In this document: positions 1 through 9,135 of the stretch, one piece after another
Numbering within the stretch: the first letter of the stretch is position 1
How the letters are laid out: each line of letters begins with the position of its first letter
Source: Pannonibacter carbonis
Lineage (GTDB): Bacteria; Pseudomonadota; Alphaproteobacteria; Rhizobiales; Stappiaceae
NCBI RefSeq assembly: GCF_003012935.1
Contig: NZ_PUDR01000004.1
Span: 248,001-312,000, forward strand
DNA length: 64,000 bases
Direction of reading: 5' to 3'
Made by a program: the position numbers and the translations under genes
The notes under the pieces: generated by a model
The model's database searches: none
What the model was told of the DNA's origin: nothing
What the model saw: the letters and a program-made list of their open reading frames with translations, nothing else

Positions 1-68
1 CTCAGAGTACGGAACAGACCCCGTGCCAGCGGCGATACGCAGGCACAGGCGTCCCCTTCGTCCGTTCC

Positions 69-1277
69 TCAGAAGAACGCCTGCAGGCCCGTCTGGGCAC
101 GGCCCAGGATCAGGGCGTGGACGTCATGCGTGCCTTCGTAGGTGTTCACGGTCTCCAGGTTCTGGGCGTGACGCATCACGTGGTATTCTTCCTGAATGCC
201 GTTGCCGCCGTGCATGTCGCGCGCCTGGCGGGCGACGTCGAGGGCCTTGCCGCAGTTGTTGCGCTTGACCAGCGAGATCATCTCCGGTGCCACCTTGCCT
301 TCATCGAACAGGCGGCCGACGCGCAGCGAGCCCTGCAGGCCGAGCGCAATTTCCGTCTGCATGTCGGCGAGCTTCTTCTGGAACAGCTGCGTCTGCGCCA
401 GCGGGCGGCCGAACTGATGCCGGTCGAGGCCATACTGGCGGGCACGGTGCCAGCAATCCTCGGCCGCGCCCAGCGCGCCCCAGGAAATGCCATAGCGGGC
501 GCGGTTGAGGCAGCCGAACGGACCCTTCAGGCCCGAGACATTCGGCAGCAGCGCGTCTTCGGACACTTCCACGCCGTCCATGACGATCTCGCCGGTGATC
601 GAGGCGCGCAGGGACAGCTTGCCGCCGATCTTCGGTGCGCTGAGACCCTTCATGCCCTTCTCCAGCACGAAGCCGCGAATGGCATTGTCATGCGCCTCGG
701 ACTTGGCCCAGACGACGAAGACATCGGCGATCGGCGAGTTGGAGATCCACATCTTGGATCCCTTGAGGCGGTAGCCGCCGTCGATCTTCTCGGCGCGGGT
801 GCGCATGCCGGCCGGGTCAGAACCTGCGTCCGGCTCGGTCAGGCCGAAGCAGCCGACATATTCACCGGAGGCGAGCTTCGGCAGGTACTTCTTGCGCTGC
901 TCTTCCGTGCCATAGGCATAGATCGGATACATCACCAGCGAGGACTGCACCGAGTTCATCGAGCGGTAGCCGCTGTCGACGCGCTCGATCTCGCGCGCCA
1001 CCAGACCATAAGCCACGTAGGACGCGCTGGCGCAGCCGTACTCTTCCGGCAGCGTTACGCCGAGCAGGCCCAGTTCGCCCATCTCGTTGAAGATCTCGCG
1101 GTCGGTCTTCTCATGCGCATAGGCTTCGAGCACACGCGGCATCAGCTTGTCCTGCGCATAGGCGCGGGCGGTTTCCATGATCAGGATCTCGTCCTCGTTC
1201 AGCTGCTCGCGCAGCAGGAACGGATCATCCCAGGAAAAGGTACCGCCACCGGTGGGATCAGACTTCAGGGCCGCCAT
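69..1277 (-). CDS. gcdH: Glutaryl-CoA dehydrogenase (acyl-CoA dehydrogenase family)
   Basis: FAD-dependent enzyme that oxidises and decarboxylates glutaryl-CoA to crotonyl-CoA in lysine/tryptophan breakdown; cytoplasmic. The 402-residue product has the usual acyl-CoA dehydrogenase layout. The C-terminal [16 protein letters not shown] block carries the catalytic glutamate (about residue 381) in the context typical of GCDH rather than of short-chain dehydrogenases. [13 protein letters not shown] near residue 105 and [11 protein letters not shown] near residue 145 are also GCDH-like. The start is the ATG at 1277, preceded by GAGGAGGAAAG; the frame stays open 49 codons further upstream, but that stretch has no protein character. 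A LysR gene of the type often linked to gcdH lies at 3138, separated from it by the ECF41 operon. Confidence 0.92.
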   Translation of the reverse strand: MAALKSDPTGGGTFSWDDPFLLREQLNEDEILIMETARAYAQDKLMPRVLEAYAHEKTDREIFNEMGELGLLGVTLPEEYGCASASYVAYGLVAREIERVDSGYRSMNSVQSSLVMYPIYAYGTEEQRKKYLPKLASGEYVGCFGLTEPDAGSDPAGMRTRAEKIDGGYRLKGSKMWISNSPIADVFVVWAKSEAHDNAIRGFVLEKGMKGLSAPKIGGKLSLRASITGEIVMDGVEVSEDALLPNVSGLKGPFGCLNRARYGISWGALGAAEDCWHRARQYGLDRHQFGRPLAQTQLFQKKLADMQTEIALGLQGSLRVGRLFDEGKVAPEMISLVKRNNCGKALDVARQARDMHGGNGIQEEYHVMRHAQNLETVNTYEGTHDVHALILGRAQTGLQAFF

Positions 1278-1445
1278 GTTCTTTCCTCCTCGTCGGCGAA
1301 CGGGCCTAAGCCCGCCGCGCTGCGTCTCGACCGGACCTGCGTCACGCCGCAAGGTGTCCGGGGTTGGCAAGGACCATGACAGAGAGGGGGGCCGCACTAA
1401 AGGGACAGTTTCTCCCGTTATCATTCCAGACGGGAATGAAGTTGA

Positions 1446-2321
1446 TTACCCTTGAGGCGACAGGGCTGTCAGCTTGTCGGGATTGCGCTGGATGTAGATG
1501 CCGCAAAGCTGGCCGTCCGGTGTCAGGTCGAAGAACACCAGGCTGTCCGGCGCGCCCGGCTCTGCAAACTGCAGCGCTGTGCCGCCGTTCGCCCGGCGCG
1601 ACACGATGGCCGTTCCCTCCGCCATTTGCCCGAGCACGCCGGCCAGAAAGCCGGACACCTCGGCCGGCCCGCTGAGCACACGCCGTGCCGCGGCAACCTT
1701 GGCGCCGCCATCAGACACCAGCTCCACGTCATCCGCCAGGATTGCGGCAAATGCGGCCGTGTCGCCACTGCGCACGCAGGTCTCGATCAGCGCGGTCAGC
1801 CGTGCGATGTCCTCGGGCCGCGCCGGAAAGCGCGGCCGGTCCGCCTGCAGCTGTCCACGGGCCCGTGAGGCCAGCTTGCGGCAGGTAACGCTGCTGCGGC
1901 CCAGCGTCTGGCCGATCTCCTCGAACGGCAGTCCGAACAGGTCATGCAGCAGGAAGGCGGCCCGCTCCAGCGGACTGAGCCGGTCCAGCACCCGCATCAC
2001 CGCCATCGACAGGTCAACCTCCGCCTCGTCCGTCGCCGGGAGATCGGAGCCGTCGTCCATCCAGGGTTCCGGCAGCCAGCAGCCGGTATAGGCCGCCCGC
2101 TGGCGCTTCTGCCGGCGCAAGAGGTCAATGGCCCGGGTCGTGACCACCCGTGCCAGCCAGGCTTCCGGCCGGTCGGGCAGTTCGGGCAGCGCCAGTCCGG
2201 CCACCCAGGCGTCCTGCACCACATCCTCGGCATCCGCCCGGCTGCCCAGCATGCGATAGGCAAGACGCATGAGCCGCGGCCGTGCCTGTGTCACCTCCTG
2301 CTGCTCCAGCCAGACCGTCAT
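1446..2321 (-). CDS. ECF41-family RNA polymerase sigma factor with SnoaL-like C-terminal domain
   Basis: Extracytoplasmic-function sigma factor of 291 residues, longer than an ordinary ECF because a SnoaL-like domain is fused behind sigma-2 (about 10-75) and sigma-4 (about 112-160). The diagnostic ECF41 motifs are visible: WLPEP at 82-86 in the linker, DGGAK at 204-208 (family DGGGK) and NPDKL at 280-284. In this family the C-terminal domain replaces an anti-sigma factor and tunes activity. The gene lies 27 nt behind an AhpD-like gene in one operon, matching the usual ECF41 linkage with a carboxymuconolactone decarboxylase, oxidoreductase or epimerase partner. It is probably autoregulated through the promoter at 2947-2972. 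The inducing signal cannot be read from the sequence. Confidence 0.93.
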   Translation of the reverse strand: MTVWLEQQEVTQARPRLMRLAYRMLGSRADAEDVVQDAWVAGLALPELPDRPEAWLARVVTTRAIDLLRRQKRQRAAYTGCWLPEPWMDDGSDLPATDEAEVDLSMAVMRVLDRLSPLERAAFLLHDLFGLPFEEIGQTLGRSSVTCRKLASRARGQLQADRPRFPARPEDIARLTALIETCVRSGDTAAFAAILADDVELVSDGGAKVAAARRVLSGPAEVSGFLAGVLGQMAEGTAIVSRRANGGTALQFAEPGAPDSLVFFDLTPDGQLCGIYIQRNPDKLTALSPQG

Positions 2322-2348
2322 GCGTTCCTGCTCCCGTACCGACCCGGC

Positions 2349-2885
2349 CTAGGCCCCGGCCTTGCGTTTGTGCGCAAGAGGACCGGCGCCACACTGCAAC
2401 GCATGACCGGTCCCGCGTTTGATCACGGTGTAAACCTGCTCCGAGGCAATCGCCGCCGCAAGCCCGATCCGGCCGCGCCGGCCGAACCGGTCCAGCACCC
2501 GCTCCCCCAGGTCCAGCTGATCCGGGCTGTCCTGCAGCACCGCACGGGCGAAGGCCGCCGCCAGCCAAAGATCCGGCTCGACCACATCCCCGACTTCCGC
2601 GCCCAGCAGCGGCAACAACCGGTGACGCGCGACGCCGGCCTCTTCGGCCAGTTTCAGCACCAGCTCGGCGCAGTCACCGCAGCCGCCCGCGTCGGCAGTG
2701 ATGAGGCGCGCGGCAAAATAGGCGGCTGCCGGCAGCCCGAAGCGGTGATCGAGAAACGGCATCGCCAGCCCAAGTTTCAGGCCGCCGGTCAGATCCTGCG
2801 CGACGAGGTCTTCCAGAAAGGTCGTGTCATAAGCGTAGCGGCGGCCAAACTGGCGCGTCTGCGCCATCAGCATGGATTTCAGCAT
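2349..2885 (-). CDS. AhpD-like / carboxymuconolactone decarboxylase family protein
   Basis: A 178-residue helical protein with a CGDC pair at residues 69-72 followed by an AELV helix. This resembles the CxxC active site of AhpD-type alkylhydroperoxidases in the CMD superfamily, although the usual Glu and His of the proton relay are not obvious. It is the first gene of the ECF41 operon and so the expected partner and target of the sigma factor. The ATG at 2885, with CGGAGACCC just upstream, was preferred over a longer open frame, because that extension would cover the ECF-type promoter. A role in peroxide or thiol redox chemistry is inferred from the motif and the neighbourhood only; the substrate is unknown. 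Confidence 0.75.
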   Translation of the reverse strand: MLKSMLMAQTRQFGRRYAYDTTFLEDLVAQDLTGGLKLGLAMPFLDHRFGLPAAAYFAARLITADAGGCGDCAELVLKLAEEAGVARHRLLPLLGAEVGDVVEPDLWLAAAFARAVLQDSPDQLDLGERVLDRFGRRGRIGLAAAIASEQVYTVIKRGTGHALQCGAGPLAHKRKAGA

Positions 2886-2946
2886 GGGGTCTCCGGCGAG
2901 AGCGTTAGGGGAGCAATGCGCAGGCCGAGATCGCCTGCACGTCCAT

Positions 2947-2972
2947 GACGCTCGACCCCGCAAAACGTGACA
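2947..2972 (-). promoter_or_regulatory. Predicted ECF41 autoregulatory promoter
   Basis: On the minus strand TGTCAC is followed after exactly 16 nt by CGTC, close to the reported ECF41 target promoter (TGTCACA, about 16 nt, CGTC). The -10 element ends 62 nt before the start codon of the AhpD-like gene, so it would drive that gene and the sigma gene together. The neighbouring LysR gene is transcribed in the opposite direction. Confidence 0.75.
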
Positions 2973-3137
2973 TGCCCCGTCTGTCGGTAGGGTGATGCTG
3001 CCGTCGCCACACGGTCCTCCTCTTGAGGCCTCTCCGACAGGGTCAAACTTTCATTCCAATTCCTCATCACCCTGCGCTAGTCTGATCCGAACCTGCAGGT
3101 CTTTCCTGCGCAAGCTCCGCCGATCCGGAATGATCTC

Positions 3138-4064
3138 ATGCTCAAGCGCGCCTTTCTTCCTCCCGCCGATGCCCTCGTCGCCTTCGAGGCGGCAGCCCGG
3201 CACGAGAGCTTCACGCGGGCAGCGGAGGAGCTGCACCTGACGCAGGGCGCTGTCTCCAAGCAGATCCGCCATCTGGAGCAGCGCCTTGGCGTTGCCCTGT
3301 TCTCCCGGGTGCGGCAGCGCGTGCTCCTGACCGATGCCGGCCGGCTCTACCTGCACGAGGTGCGCGGCGCGCTTGACCATCTGCACGACGCCACCCGGCA
3401 GGTGATGTCCTTTGCCGGCAGTCAGGACGTGCTCAATCTGGCGGTCCTGCCCACCTTCGGCACCCGCTGGCTGGCGCCGCGCCTTGCCGATTTCCTGCGC
3501 CAGACGCCGCAGGCCGCGCTCAACATCTCGATCCGCCTCAGGCCCTTCGACTTCGAGCAGGAACCCTTCGACGGGGCAATCCACCACGGCGACCCGCTCT
3601 GGGCCGGCGGCATCGTCGAGCCGCTGTTCCCGGAAGAAACCGTTGTGGTCTGCTCCCGCCCGTTCCGAGATCGGCAACTGCTGGCGCAGCCTGCGGACCT
3701 CCTGCGTGTGCCGCGTCTGCAGCTGGCCACGCGCCCGATGGCCTGGCGCGACTGGCTGGAAGCGAATGGCCTTGCCACCGACACCGCCTTCCAGGGGCCA
3801 CGTTTCGAGCAGTTTGGCATGATTGCGGAAGCGGCCGCGCATCATCTGGGCGTCGCGATCATGCCCGTGTTCTTTGTCGAGGACGAGCTCGCGTCTGGCC
3901 GTCTGGTCAAGCTGTTTCCCGGCACGCTTGCCGAACGCTCCGCCTATCATTTCGTCTTTCCGGAGAACCGGGCGCTGCGGCCCGTTGTCTCGGCTTTCAG
4001 GCGTTGGCTGCTGGCCGAGGCGAAAGCTGCCCGCATCAGCCGTGAAAGCCTGCTGCCGGGGTGA
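3138..4064 (+). CDS. LysR-type transcriptional regulator (GcvA-like)
   Basis: Cytoplasmic DNA-binding regulator of 308 residues. The N-terminal winged helix-turn-helix (about 8-68) contains the typical SFTRAAEELHLTQGAVSKQI sequence, and the rest is a periplasmic-binding-protein-like effector domain. PPADALVAFEAAARH at the start is characteristic of the GcvA subgroup. Regulators of this subgroup often sit near gcdH (GcdR-like), and gcdH ends about 3 kb away with only the ECF41 operon in between, so control of glutaryl-CoA dehydrogenase is a reasonable but untested inference. It is divergent from the ECF41 operon, and its own promoter was not identified. Confidence 0.88.
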   Translation: MLKRAFLPPADALVAFEAAARHESFTRAAEELHLTQGAVSKQIRHLEQRLGVALFSRVRQRVLLTDAGRLYLHEVRGALDHLHDATRQVMSFAGSQDVLNLAVLPTFGTRWLAPRLADFLRQTPQAALNISIRLRPFDFEQEPFDGAIHHGDPLWAGGIVEPLFPEETVVVCSRPFRDRQLLAQPADLLRVPRLQLATRPMAWRDWLEANGLATDTAFQGPRFEQFGMIAEAAAHHLGVAIMPVFFVEDELASGRLVKLFPGTLAERSAYHFVFPENRALRPVVSAFRRWLLAEAKAARISRESLLPG

Positions 4065-4130
4065 AGGAGCGTCTTTGCAGCACGCCCGGGGCAGCGTATT
4101 GAAGGCAGGCCATCATCCGGGAGCGCGAGC

Positions 4131-5219
4131 GTGAACACCCCTTTCCGCGACAGGTTCCATGCCGCCCGCAAGGCGATGATCCACCGCCTCGAGCACTTCT
4201 GGCCGGCGCTGCCGCTTGTCGCCGTCAGCCGGGACGTGCCGCCCGGCCTCGTCGCACGGACAGCGCCCCGCCTCGATCCGCCGGCAGCAATGCCGGACCA
4301 GGCGCGAAGCTGGCTCGAACAGCACGGCGGCCGGCAGGAAGTGCAGGGCGTGCTGCGCCTCACCCGGCCCGTGACCGTCGACCCGAAGATGGGTCTCCTG
4401 TTCAGCGAGAAACGCATCATCTGGGGCACCAGCGACACGCCGGAGCGCGAGCGCGGCCCGCGCTTTGCCGGCCATCTTGCCGCCCCGTCCCGGCGCCTGC
4501 CCGGCGCGATCCTGCTGCACCATGTGCATGGCGACAATTTCTTCCACTTCTTCTTCTTCGTGCTCAGCAAGGCAAGCGTGGCCGACGCCGCCGGCCTCGA
4601 TCCGGCCCTGCCCTTCCTCGTCGGCGAAAAGACCGCAGCCACCGGATTTTTTAAAGAGGCCCTCGAAATGGGTGTCTTCGGCAGCCGCCCGGTCCTCGTC
4701 CAGGGCCGCAAGGAGGTCATTGCCGTCGACGAGGCCTTTCTGGTGCGGGATTTTTTCCTCACCGACGCAATCATGTCGGCAATCGCCGAGCGCTTTGCCG
4801 CCCCCGTCGGCGGCCAGGGTGACCCGCTGCTGATCGAACGAAAGGCAAGCGCCAACAATGGCCGCCGCTTTCGCAACCAGGACGCGGTCACAGCGCTTGC
4901 CCGGAGCAAGGGCTTTCGTCCCGTCGACCCCGGCAGCCTGCCGCTGCGCGAGCAGGTTCAGCTATTTGCCGGTGCGCCGGCGGTTGCGGGAGCACATGGG
5001 GCCGGGCTGACGAACCTTCTGTTCCGCCGCGGTCCCTGCCGGGTGCTGGAACTGTTCAGCCCGGGCATGGGCTCGCCGCATTACTTCATGCTCGCGCGGG
5101 AAAAGGGTTTTTCCTACGAAAGCCAGATGACGCTGGCGCCGCAGGGCCGCGCCTTCACCGCCGACACCGAGGTCGATCTGGACGCACTCGATGCTGGTCT
5201 TGAGCGGTTGCTCGGCTGA
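4131..5219 (+). CDS. Glycosyltransferase family 61 protein (DUF563)
   Basis: A 362-residue protein with the GT61 signature AGAHGAGLTNLLF near residue 285 and an HVHGDNFFHFFF segment near residue 130. GT61 enzymes transfer sugars such as xylose or GlcNAc; bacterial members sit in capsule or exopolysaccharide loci. The start codon is GTG at 4131. No membrane segment or signal peptide is apparent, so a cytoplasmic or membrane-peripheral location is likely. The gene converges on three further glycosyltransferases on the minus strand, which suggests a surface-polysaccharide locus without visible polymerase or export genes. Donor and acceptor cannot be predicted. Confidence 0.8.
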   Translation: MNTPFRDRFHAARKAMIHRLEHFWPALPLVAVSRDVPPGLVARTAPRLDPPAAMPDQARSWLEQHGGRQEVQGVLRLTRPVTVDPKMGLLFSEKRIIWGTSDTPERERGPRFAGHLAAPSRRLPGAILLHHVHGDNFFHFFFFVLSKASVADAAGLDPALPFLVGEKTAATGFFKEALEMGVFGSRPVLVQGRKEVIAVDEAFLVRDFFLTDAIMSAIAERFAAPVGGQGDPLLIERKASANNGRRFRNQDAVTALARSKGFRPVDPGSLPLREQVQLFAGAPAVAGAHGAGLTNLLFRRGPCRVLELFSPGMGSPHYFMLAREKGFSYESQMTLAPQGRAFTADTEVDLDALDAGLERLLG

Positions 5220-5242
5220 TCCCGCAAGACGGGAAAGACTGC

Positions 5243-6001
5243 CTATTGATAATCGCGGAAGCCCGGCGGCGGCAGGCCTTGCAGGATGCGCGAACGATGC
5301 CGGAACACCAGGGGGTGCAGCACATCGGCGCAGATCCCCGACCAGGGCAGCGGATAACCGGTCAGGCGGCCATCGATGAGGCTGTCGCTCGCCTCGCGCG
5401 CGATCCGGGCCGGATTGGCCAGCAGTGCCTCACGCAGGAGCTCAAGCCGCCCGGTCACCGTCGCCAGCCATTCGGCGGTAAACGTGGTGCCGGGGCGGAA
5501 AATATAGGCCCCGTTCCCGATCAGCGACCGATAGGCCCAGCGCATTCGGCGATAGTGCAGATAGCTTTCCAGCCAGCCCCGCGCCCGCACGCCCGAGCGC
5601 AGCGCCCCGGCGAGCCGGTGGCGATGCACATGCGCCACGCCTTTCGGCGAGATCTCACGATAGCCGATGCCAAAGGCGTCGCTTGTCTCCAGCGCCTCGA
5701 AGGCCGGCAGCCAGGACTGGCTGGTCGGCTTGATATCCGAATAGCCGCCGCCATGGTGATGCATGAAATAGGCGCGCAGATAGTCCGACCGGTGCACGAC
5801 GCTCAAGGCGTCATAGGTGTCCGGCAGCGGCTCCCCCGGCACCAGCCAGGGCGCAAGCGTCTCCGGCGTCACCAGGATGACCTCGCAGCCCGTCGCGGCC
5901 ATGCTGTCCAGCCCACGCCGCCGGGCATCGGACATGGCATTGGAACCCGTCCAGAAGGTGAATATCCGCCTTGGAAGCTGCATTCCCTCTGCCTTTGCCA
6001 T
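5243..6001 (-). CDS. Glycosyltransferase, GT32/capsular polysaccharide synthesis-like
   Basis: A 252-residue protein with RIFTFWTGS at the N-terminus and HRSDYLRAYFMHHHGGGYSDI at about residues 70-90. This is the SDxxR...GGxYxDxD-type core of the GT32/Gly_transf_sug superfamily, with SDIK in place of the usual DxD-type ending. The altered acidic motif is worth noting, because DxD residues hold the metal and nucleotide sugar. The start codon shares one base with the stop codon of the upstream GT2 gene (TGATG), indicating translational coupling; an internal ATG at codon 7 is also possible. It is the last gene of the GT4-GT2-GT32 operon. Confidence 0.75.
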   Translation of the reverse strand: MAKAEGMQLPRRIFTFWTGSNAMSDARRRGLDSMAATGCEVILVTPETLAPWLVPGEPLPDTYDALSVVHRSDYLRAYFMHHHGGGYSDIKPTSQSWLPAFEALETSDAFGIGYREISPKGVAHVHRHRLAGALRSGVRARGWLESYLHYRRMRWAYRSLIGNGAYIFRPGTTFTAEWLATVTGRLELLREALLANPARIAREASDSLIDGRLTGYPLPWSGICADVLHPLVFRHRSRILQGLPPPGFRDYQ

Positions 6002-6957
6002 CAGCGCCCGTCGATGGTGCCGTAGTAATCCGGCCGGTGACCGAAGACGCCCTGCAGATTGCCGGAGGCCCGCGCCAGCCGCAGCCGCGCCTTGTAATAC
6101 CGGTTTTCGCTCCGGGCGATCCCCAGTCGTTGTTGCAGCACGGCGAGAGCCAACAGGATGGCACCCCCGACAAGCCGGCGCAGCCCTTTCAGAAGATATT
6201 TCAGTGCCGCCTTCGCATAGCCCATCTTCAGGATATCGGCCTGCACATGCGCCTCGGCACTGGCGCGCACGAGGGCGATCAGGCGGTCGGGCGCAACACG
6301 GCTGGCCGGCACATCCTCGGTCACCACCGCGCCCGGCGCCCAGACGATCCGGTGCCCCTTGGCATGGGCGCGCTCGAAAAAATCGAGGTCCTCATAGCCG
6401 TTGAGAAACACCGGATTGTAGCTCAAGTTGCTGCCATCCGGCCGGATCAAGCGGGCCGAGAACGCCACATTGTTGGTCGAGGCGCGGGGCAGAACCGTGC
6501 CCTCCGGGTCCGGCCGCATCACTTCCGGCGGCCACCAGGCAGGCGGCTCGGCCTCGAAGTTTTTCCTGACCCAACCATAGGTGACCTCGGCCGCATGCTT
6601 GCGTGCCGTTGCAAGGTGCTGCATCAGCCAGTCCGGCTCGGCGATCTCGTCATCGTCAATCAGGGCGATCCAGTCGTAGCCACGCGACAGGGCCTCGGCA
6701 AGCGAGCGGTTGCGGGCGAAGGGAATGCCGCGCCGGGGCTCCTGCACATAATGGATGGCCAGCGGCGACACTGCGCGCACGTCCTCGACCACCTGCCCGC
6801 TCAATGGCTCGGCGTCATTCTCGATGACACAGATTTCGGCCGTGATACCAGCGGCGAGGCTTTGCCGGCTGAGCGCGATCAGGCAGGCGCGCAACATCTC
6901 CGGCCGGCGGGCCGTGCAGACCAGAATCCCGACAAAGGCGGCTTCAGGCTGCATCAT
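6001..6957 (-). CDS. Glycosyltransferase family 2 protein with C-terminal membrane segment
   Basis: A GT-A fold transferase of 318 residues. ILVCTARRPEMLRACL at the N-terminus and LIDDDEI at 100-105 supply the nucleotide-sugar and metal-binding aspartates; NGYEDLDFFERA near residue 205 resembles the usual GT2 acceptor/catalytic ED motif. A hydrophobic helix at about 261-280 (GAILLALAVLQQ) probably anchors the C-terminus in the inner membrane. Its start overlaps the stop of the GT4 gene by 4 nt and its own stop overlaps the start of the GT32-like gene, so the three form a translationally coupled operon. Likely role: assembly of a surface glycan; specificity unknown. Confidence 0.87.
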   Translation of the reverse strand: MMQPEAAFVGILVCTARRPEMLRACLIALSRQSLAAGITAEICVIENDAEPLSGQVVEDVRAVSPLAIHYVQEPRRGIPFARNRSLAEALSRGYDWIALIDDDEIAEPDWLMQHLATARKHAAEVTYGWVRKNFEAEPPAWWPPEVMRPDPEGTVLPRASTNNVAFSARLIRPDGSNLSYNPVFLNGYEDLDFFERAHAKGHRIVWAPGAVVTEDVPASRVAPDRLIALVRASAEAHVQADILKMGYAKAALKYLLKGLRRLVGGAILLALAVLQQRLGIARSENRYYKARLRLARASGNLQGVFGHRPDYYGTIDGR

Positions 6958-8018
6958 GCCCCCTTGCTGGCGACATCTGCAATCAGGTCATCATAGCGCC
7001 GCGCCACGACGCCAAGATCCAGCTGGCTCGCCGCATGGGCCCGCGCACCTGCGCCCAGGGTCGTACACAGCACCGGATCGGCCACCAGCCGCGCCAGGGC
7101 TGCACGAACACTTGCCGCGTCAACGGCATCCAGCAAAATGGCGGCCTCTCCGGCCGCCTCAGGCGTACCGCCGCCCGTGCCGGCGATGACTGCACAGCCG
7201 CAGGACATCGCCTCGACAACCGCGCGCGGAAACCCCTCCCGCACGATGGACGGCAGCGCCGCGATGGCCGAACGGGCAAGCTCGGCCCGGACGGCGTCAA
7301 TGGTCAGGCTGCGGAATAGTTCCACATCGGCCCGCCCGTCAGCCCGTGCCTCGATTGCGCGGGCGAAGGCAGCCTCTTCCTCCGACTGGACAGACATGAC
7401 CAGCGACAGCGTCCAGCCGGGCGCATCAAGGCCGAGGAATGCCTCCAGCAACTCGCCGATCCCCTTGTCCGCCCGGGCCCGTCCGACATAGGTGATACGG
7501 CGTTCCTTCGTGGCCGGCAGCCACAGGCCGGTATCGACCCCGTTGGGAATGACCACGCTTTTCGCCGCAACGCGCGGGAAATCCTCCAGAAACGTGCCCC
7601 GGATAAACTGGCTGACAAAGACGATGCGCTTGACCTGCTCCAGTTGCCGGGCCCGCCGCCAGCGCGACAGCCAGCCGCGCGGCTTTTTCAGAAGACCGTG
7701 CCGGTGCAGGATGACGGGCACCCCGGGCATCGCCCGGGCGATGGCGGCAGCGCTTTCCGGATGCTGATGGACCAGGATGACCTCAGGCCGATCAGCCTTC
7801 AGCCGGTCAACGCAGCCGGCGATCATGCCCCGCTGGGAGGACGCGACAACAGCCCGAAACGGCACATCCGGGAACGGATTGTCCACCGCCGCGCCAACCA
7901 CGCTTGTTGCCTCGCGATAGCGGCTGGCCAGGATGAGGTCACGCGCCACCAGATCGATGGACGTGGCCCCTTCCGGCGAGAAGCGCATGCCGCGCGGCAG
8001 GACTATGGATACGCGCAC
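6954..8018 (-). CDS. Glycosyltransferase family 4 protein
   Basis: A 354-residue retaining transferase with two Rossmann halves (GT-B). The C-terminal half shows VVIPNGVDTGLW, the glycine-rich ITYVGRARADKGIGELLEAF, and the E-x7-E block EGFPRAVVEAMSCGCAVI, which binds the nucleotide sugar in the GT4 family. It is the first gene of the three-gene glycosyltransferase operon, 76 nt downstream of the DMT transporter gene. No transmembrane helix is evident. Sugar and acceptor are unknown; the surroundings suggest capsule, exopolysaccharide or lipopolysaccharide decoration. Confidence 0.9.
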   Translation of the reverse strand: MRVSIVLPRGMRFSPEGATSIDLVARDLILASRYREATSVVGAAVDNPFPDVPFRAVVASSQRGMIAGCVDRLKADRPEVILVHQHPESAAAIARAMPGVPVILHRHGLLKKPRGWLSRWRRARQLEQVKRIVFVSQFIRGTFLEDFPRVAAKSVVIPNGVDTGLWLPATKERRITYVGRARADKGIGELLEAFLGLDAPGWTLSLVMSVQSEEEAAFARAIEARADGRADVELFRSLTIDAVRAELARSAIAALPSIVREGFPRAVVEAMSCGCAVIAGTGGGTPEAAGEAAILLDAVDAASVRAALARLVADPVLCTTLGAGARAHAASQLDLGVVARRYDDLIADVASKGA

Positions 8019-8094
8019 CGCGAAGGCTCCGTCTGTTTCCGGGTTTCCTCCTGACTACCTGTCGCCGTGCGCGGCTGCAAGCGCTTCGCTTGGC

Positions 8095-9048
8095 TCAAGC
8101 CTGACCGGCCGGGCGCGCTGTCACCGGTCCATCCGGGACGACCGTCGCCATCCCATCGCCACCAGGAATGACCTCGCGACCTTTTGAAGCGGCAGTCTTG
8201 CCGGCTGCCATCCCGGCCCACTGGCCTGCCAGGACGCTGATGATGACAAGTGCCATGCCAACGATCTGCCAGGTTCCCAGCGACTGGTCCAGCCAGGCCC
8301 AGCCAAGCACCACGGCCATGGCAGGCGAGAGCAGGCCGAGCGGGGCAACCGCCGTCGGACCCATCAGCTGGATGCCACGGAACCACAGGAGATAGGTCAG
8401 CCCGGCCCCGATGAAGCTGAAATAGGCAAAGGCAACCCAGTTGGTCATGGTCAGCGCCGGCATGGCCGGCTCGGTCAAAAGGGCCAGTGGCACAAGCAGC
8501 AGACCGCCTGCCGTCAGCTGCCAGGCCGTGAAGGTCAGGGCGGAGACATCCGGCTTCCAGAGCCGGGTCAGCACCGTTCCGAATGCCATCGAGACCGCAG
8601 CGGCAAGGGCTGCCGCCACACCGACGCTGTCGAGGGCCGCCTGCGGCTTCAAGGTGAGGAGACCGACGCCGACAATACCGACCAGCGCCGCCGCGGCCGC
8701 CAGAACCGTCAGCCGCGTTCCCAGCAACATGCGCGACAGGCCCAGAACAATGAGCGGCTGGATCGCGCCGACCGTTGCCGCAACGCCGCCCGGCAGCCGG
8801 TAGGCGCCGATGTTCATCAGGGTCCAGAACAGGGTGAAATTCAGCGCCCCAAGCACGGTGACGCGCCAGATCCAGATGCCGCGCGGCAGGGTGCGGACGA
8901 TCAGCAGGAGCAGGAACGCCGCCGGCAGAGCCCGCCACATGGCAAGCGTCATGGGCCGGTCGGGAGGGAGAAACTCGGTAATGACGAGATAGCTGCTGCC
9001 CCATACAAGCGGGGCCAGCATCGTCGCCAGCAGGGAAAGCTGTTTCAT
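8095..9048 (-). CDS. EamA/DMT-family transporter
   Basis: An inner-membrane protein of 317 residues with about ten hydrophobic helices in two EamA repeats. LVWGSSYLVITEFLPP opens the first repeat and MAFGTVLTRLWKP the second. The family exports amino acids, nucleosides or other metabolites. The C-terminal 40 residues are polar and lie beyond the last helix. The ATG at 9048 sits in a normal start context for the family (MKQLSLLATMLAPLVWG). It may be cotranscribed with the glycosyltransferases downstream (76-nt gap), but a functional link is not evident. The substrate is unknown. Confidence 0.88.
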   Translation of the reverse strand: MKQLSLLATMLAPLVWGSSYLVITEFLPPDRPMTLAMWRALPAAFLLLLIVRTLPRGIWIWRVTVLGALNFTLFWTLMNIGAYRLPGGVAATVGAIQPLIVLGLSRMLLGTRLTVLAAAAALVGIVGVGLLTLKPQAALDSVGVAAALAAAVSMAFGTVLTRLWKPDVSALTFTAWQLTAGGLLLVPLALLTEPAMPALTMTNWVAFAYFSFIGAGLTYLLWFRGIQLMGPTAVAPLGLLSPAMAVVLGWAWLDQSLGTWQIVGMALVIISVLAGQWAGMAAGKTAASKGREVIPGGDGMATVVPDGPVTARPAGQA

Positions 9049-9135
9049 GACCTGATCCGATCATAAGGCCGGACTGCAGGTGGTCCGGCATCTGCGCCGG
9101 AAGGCCACCTGCACTCCGAACGAGAGACTATTGCC

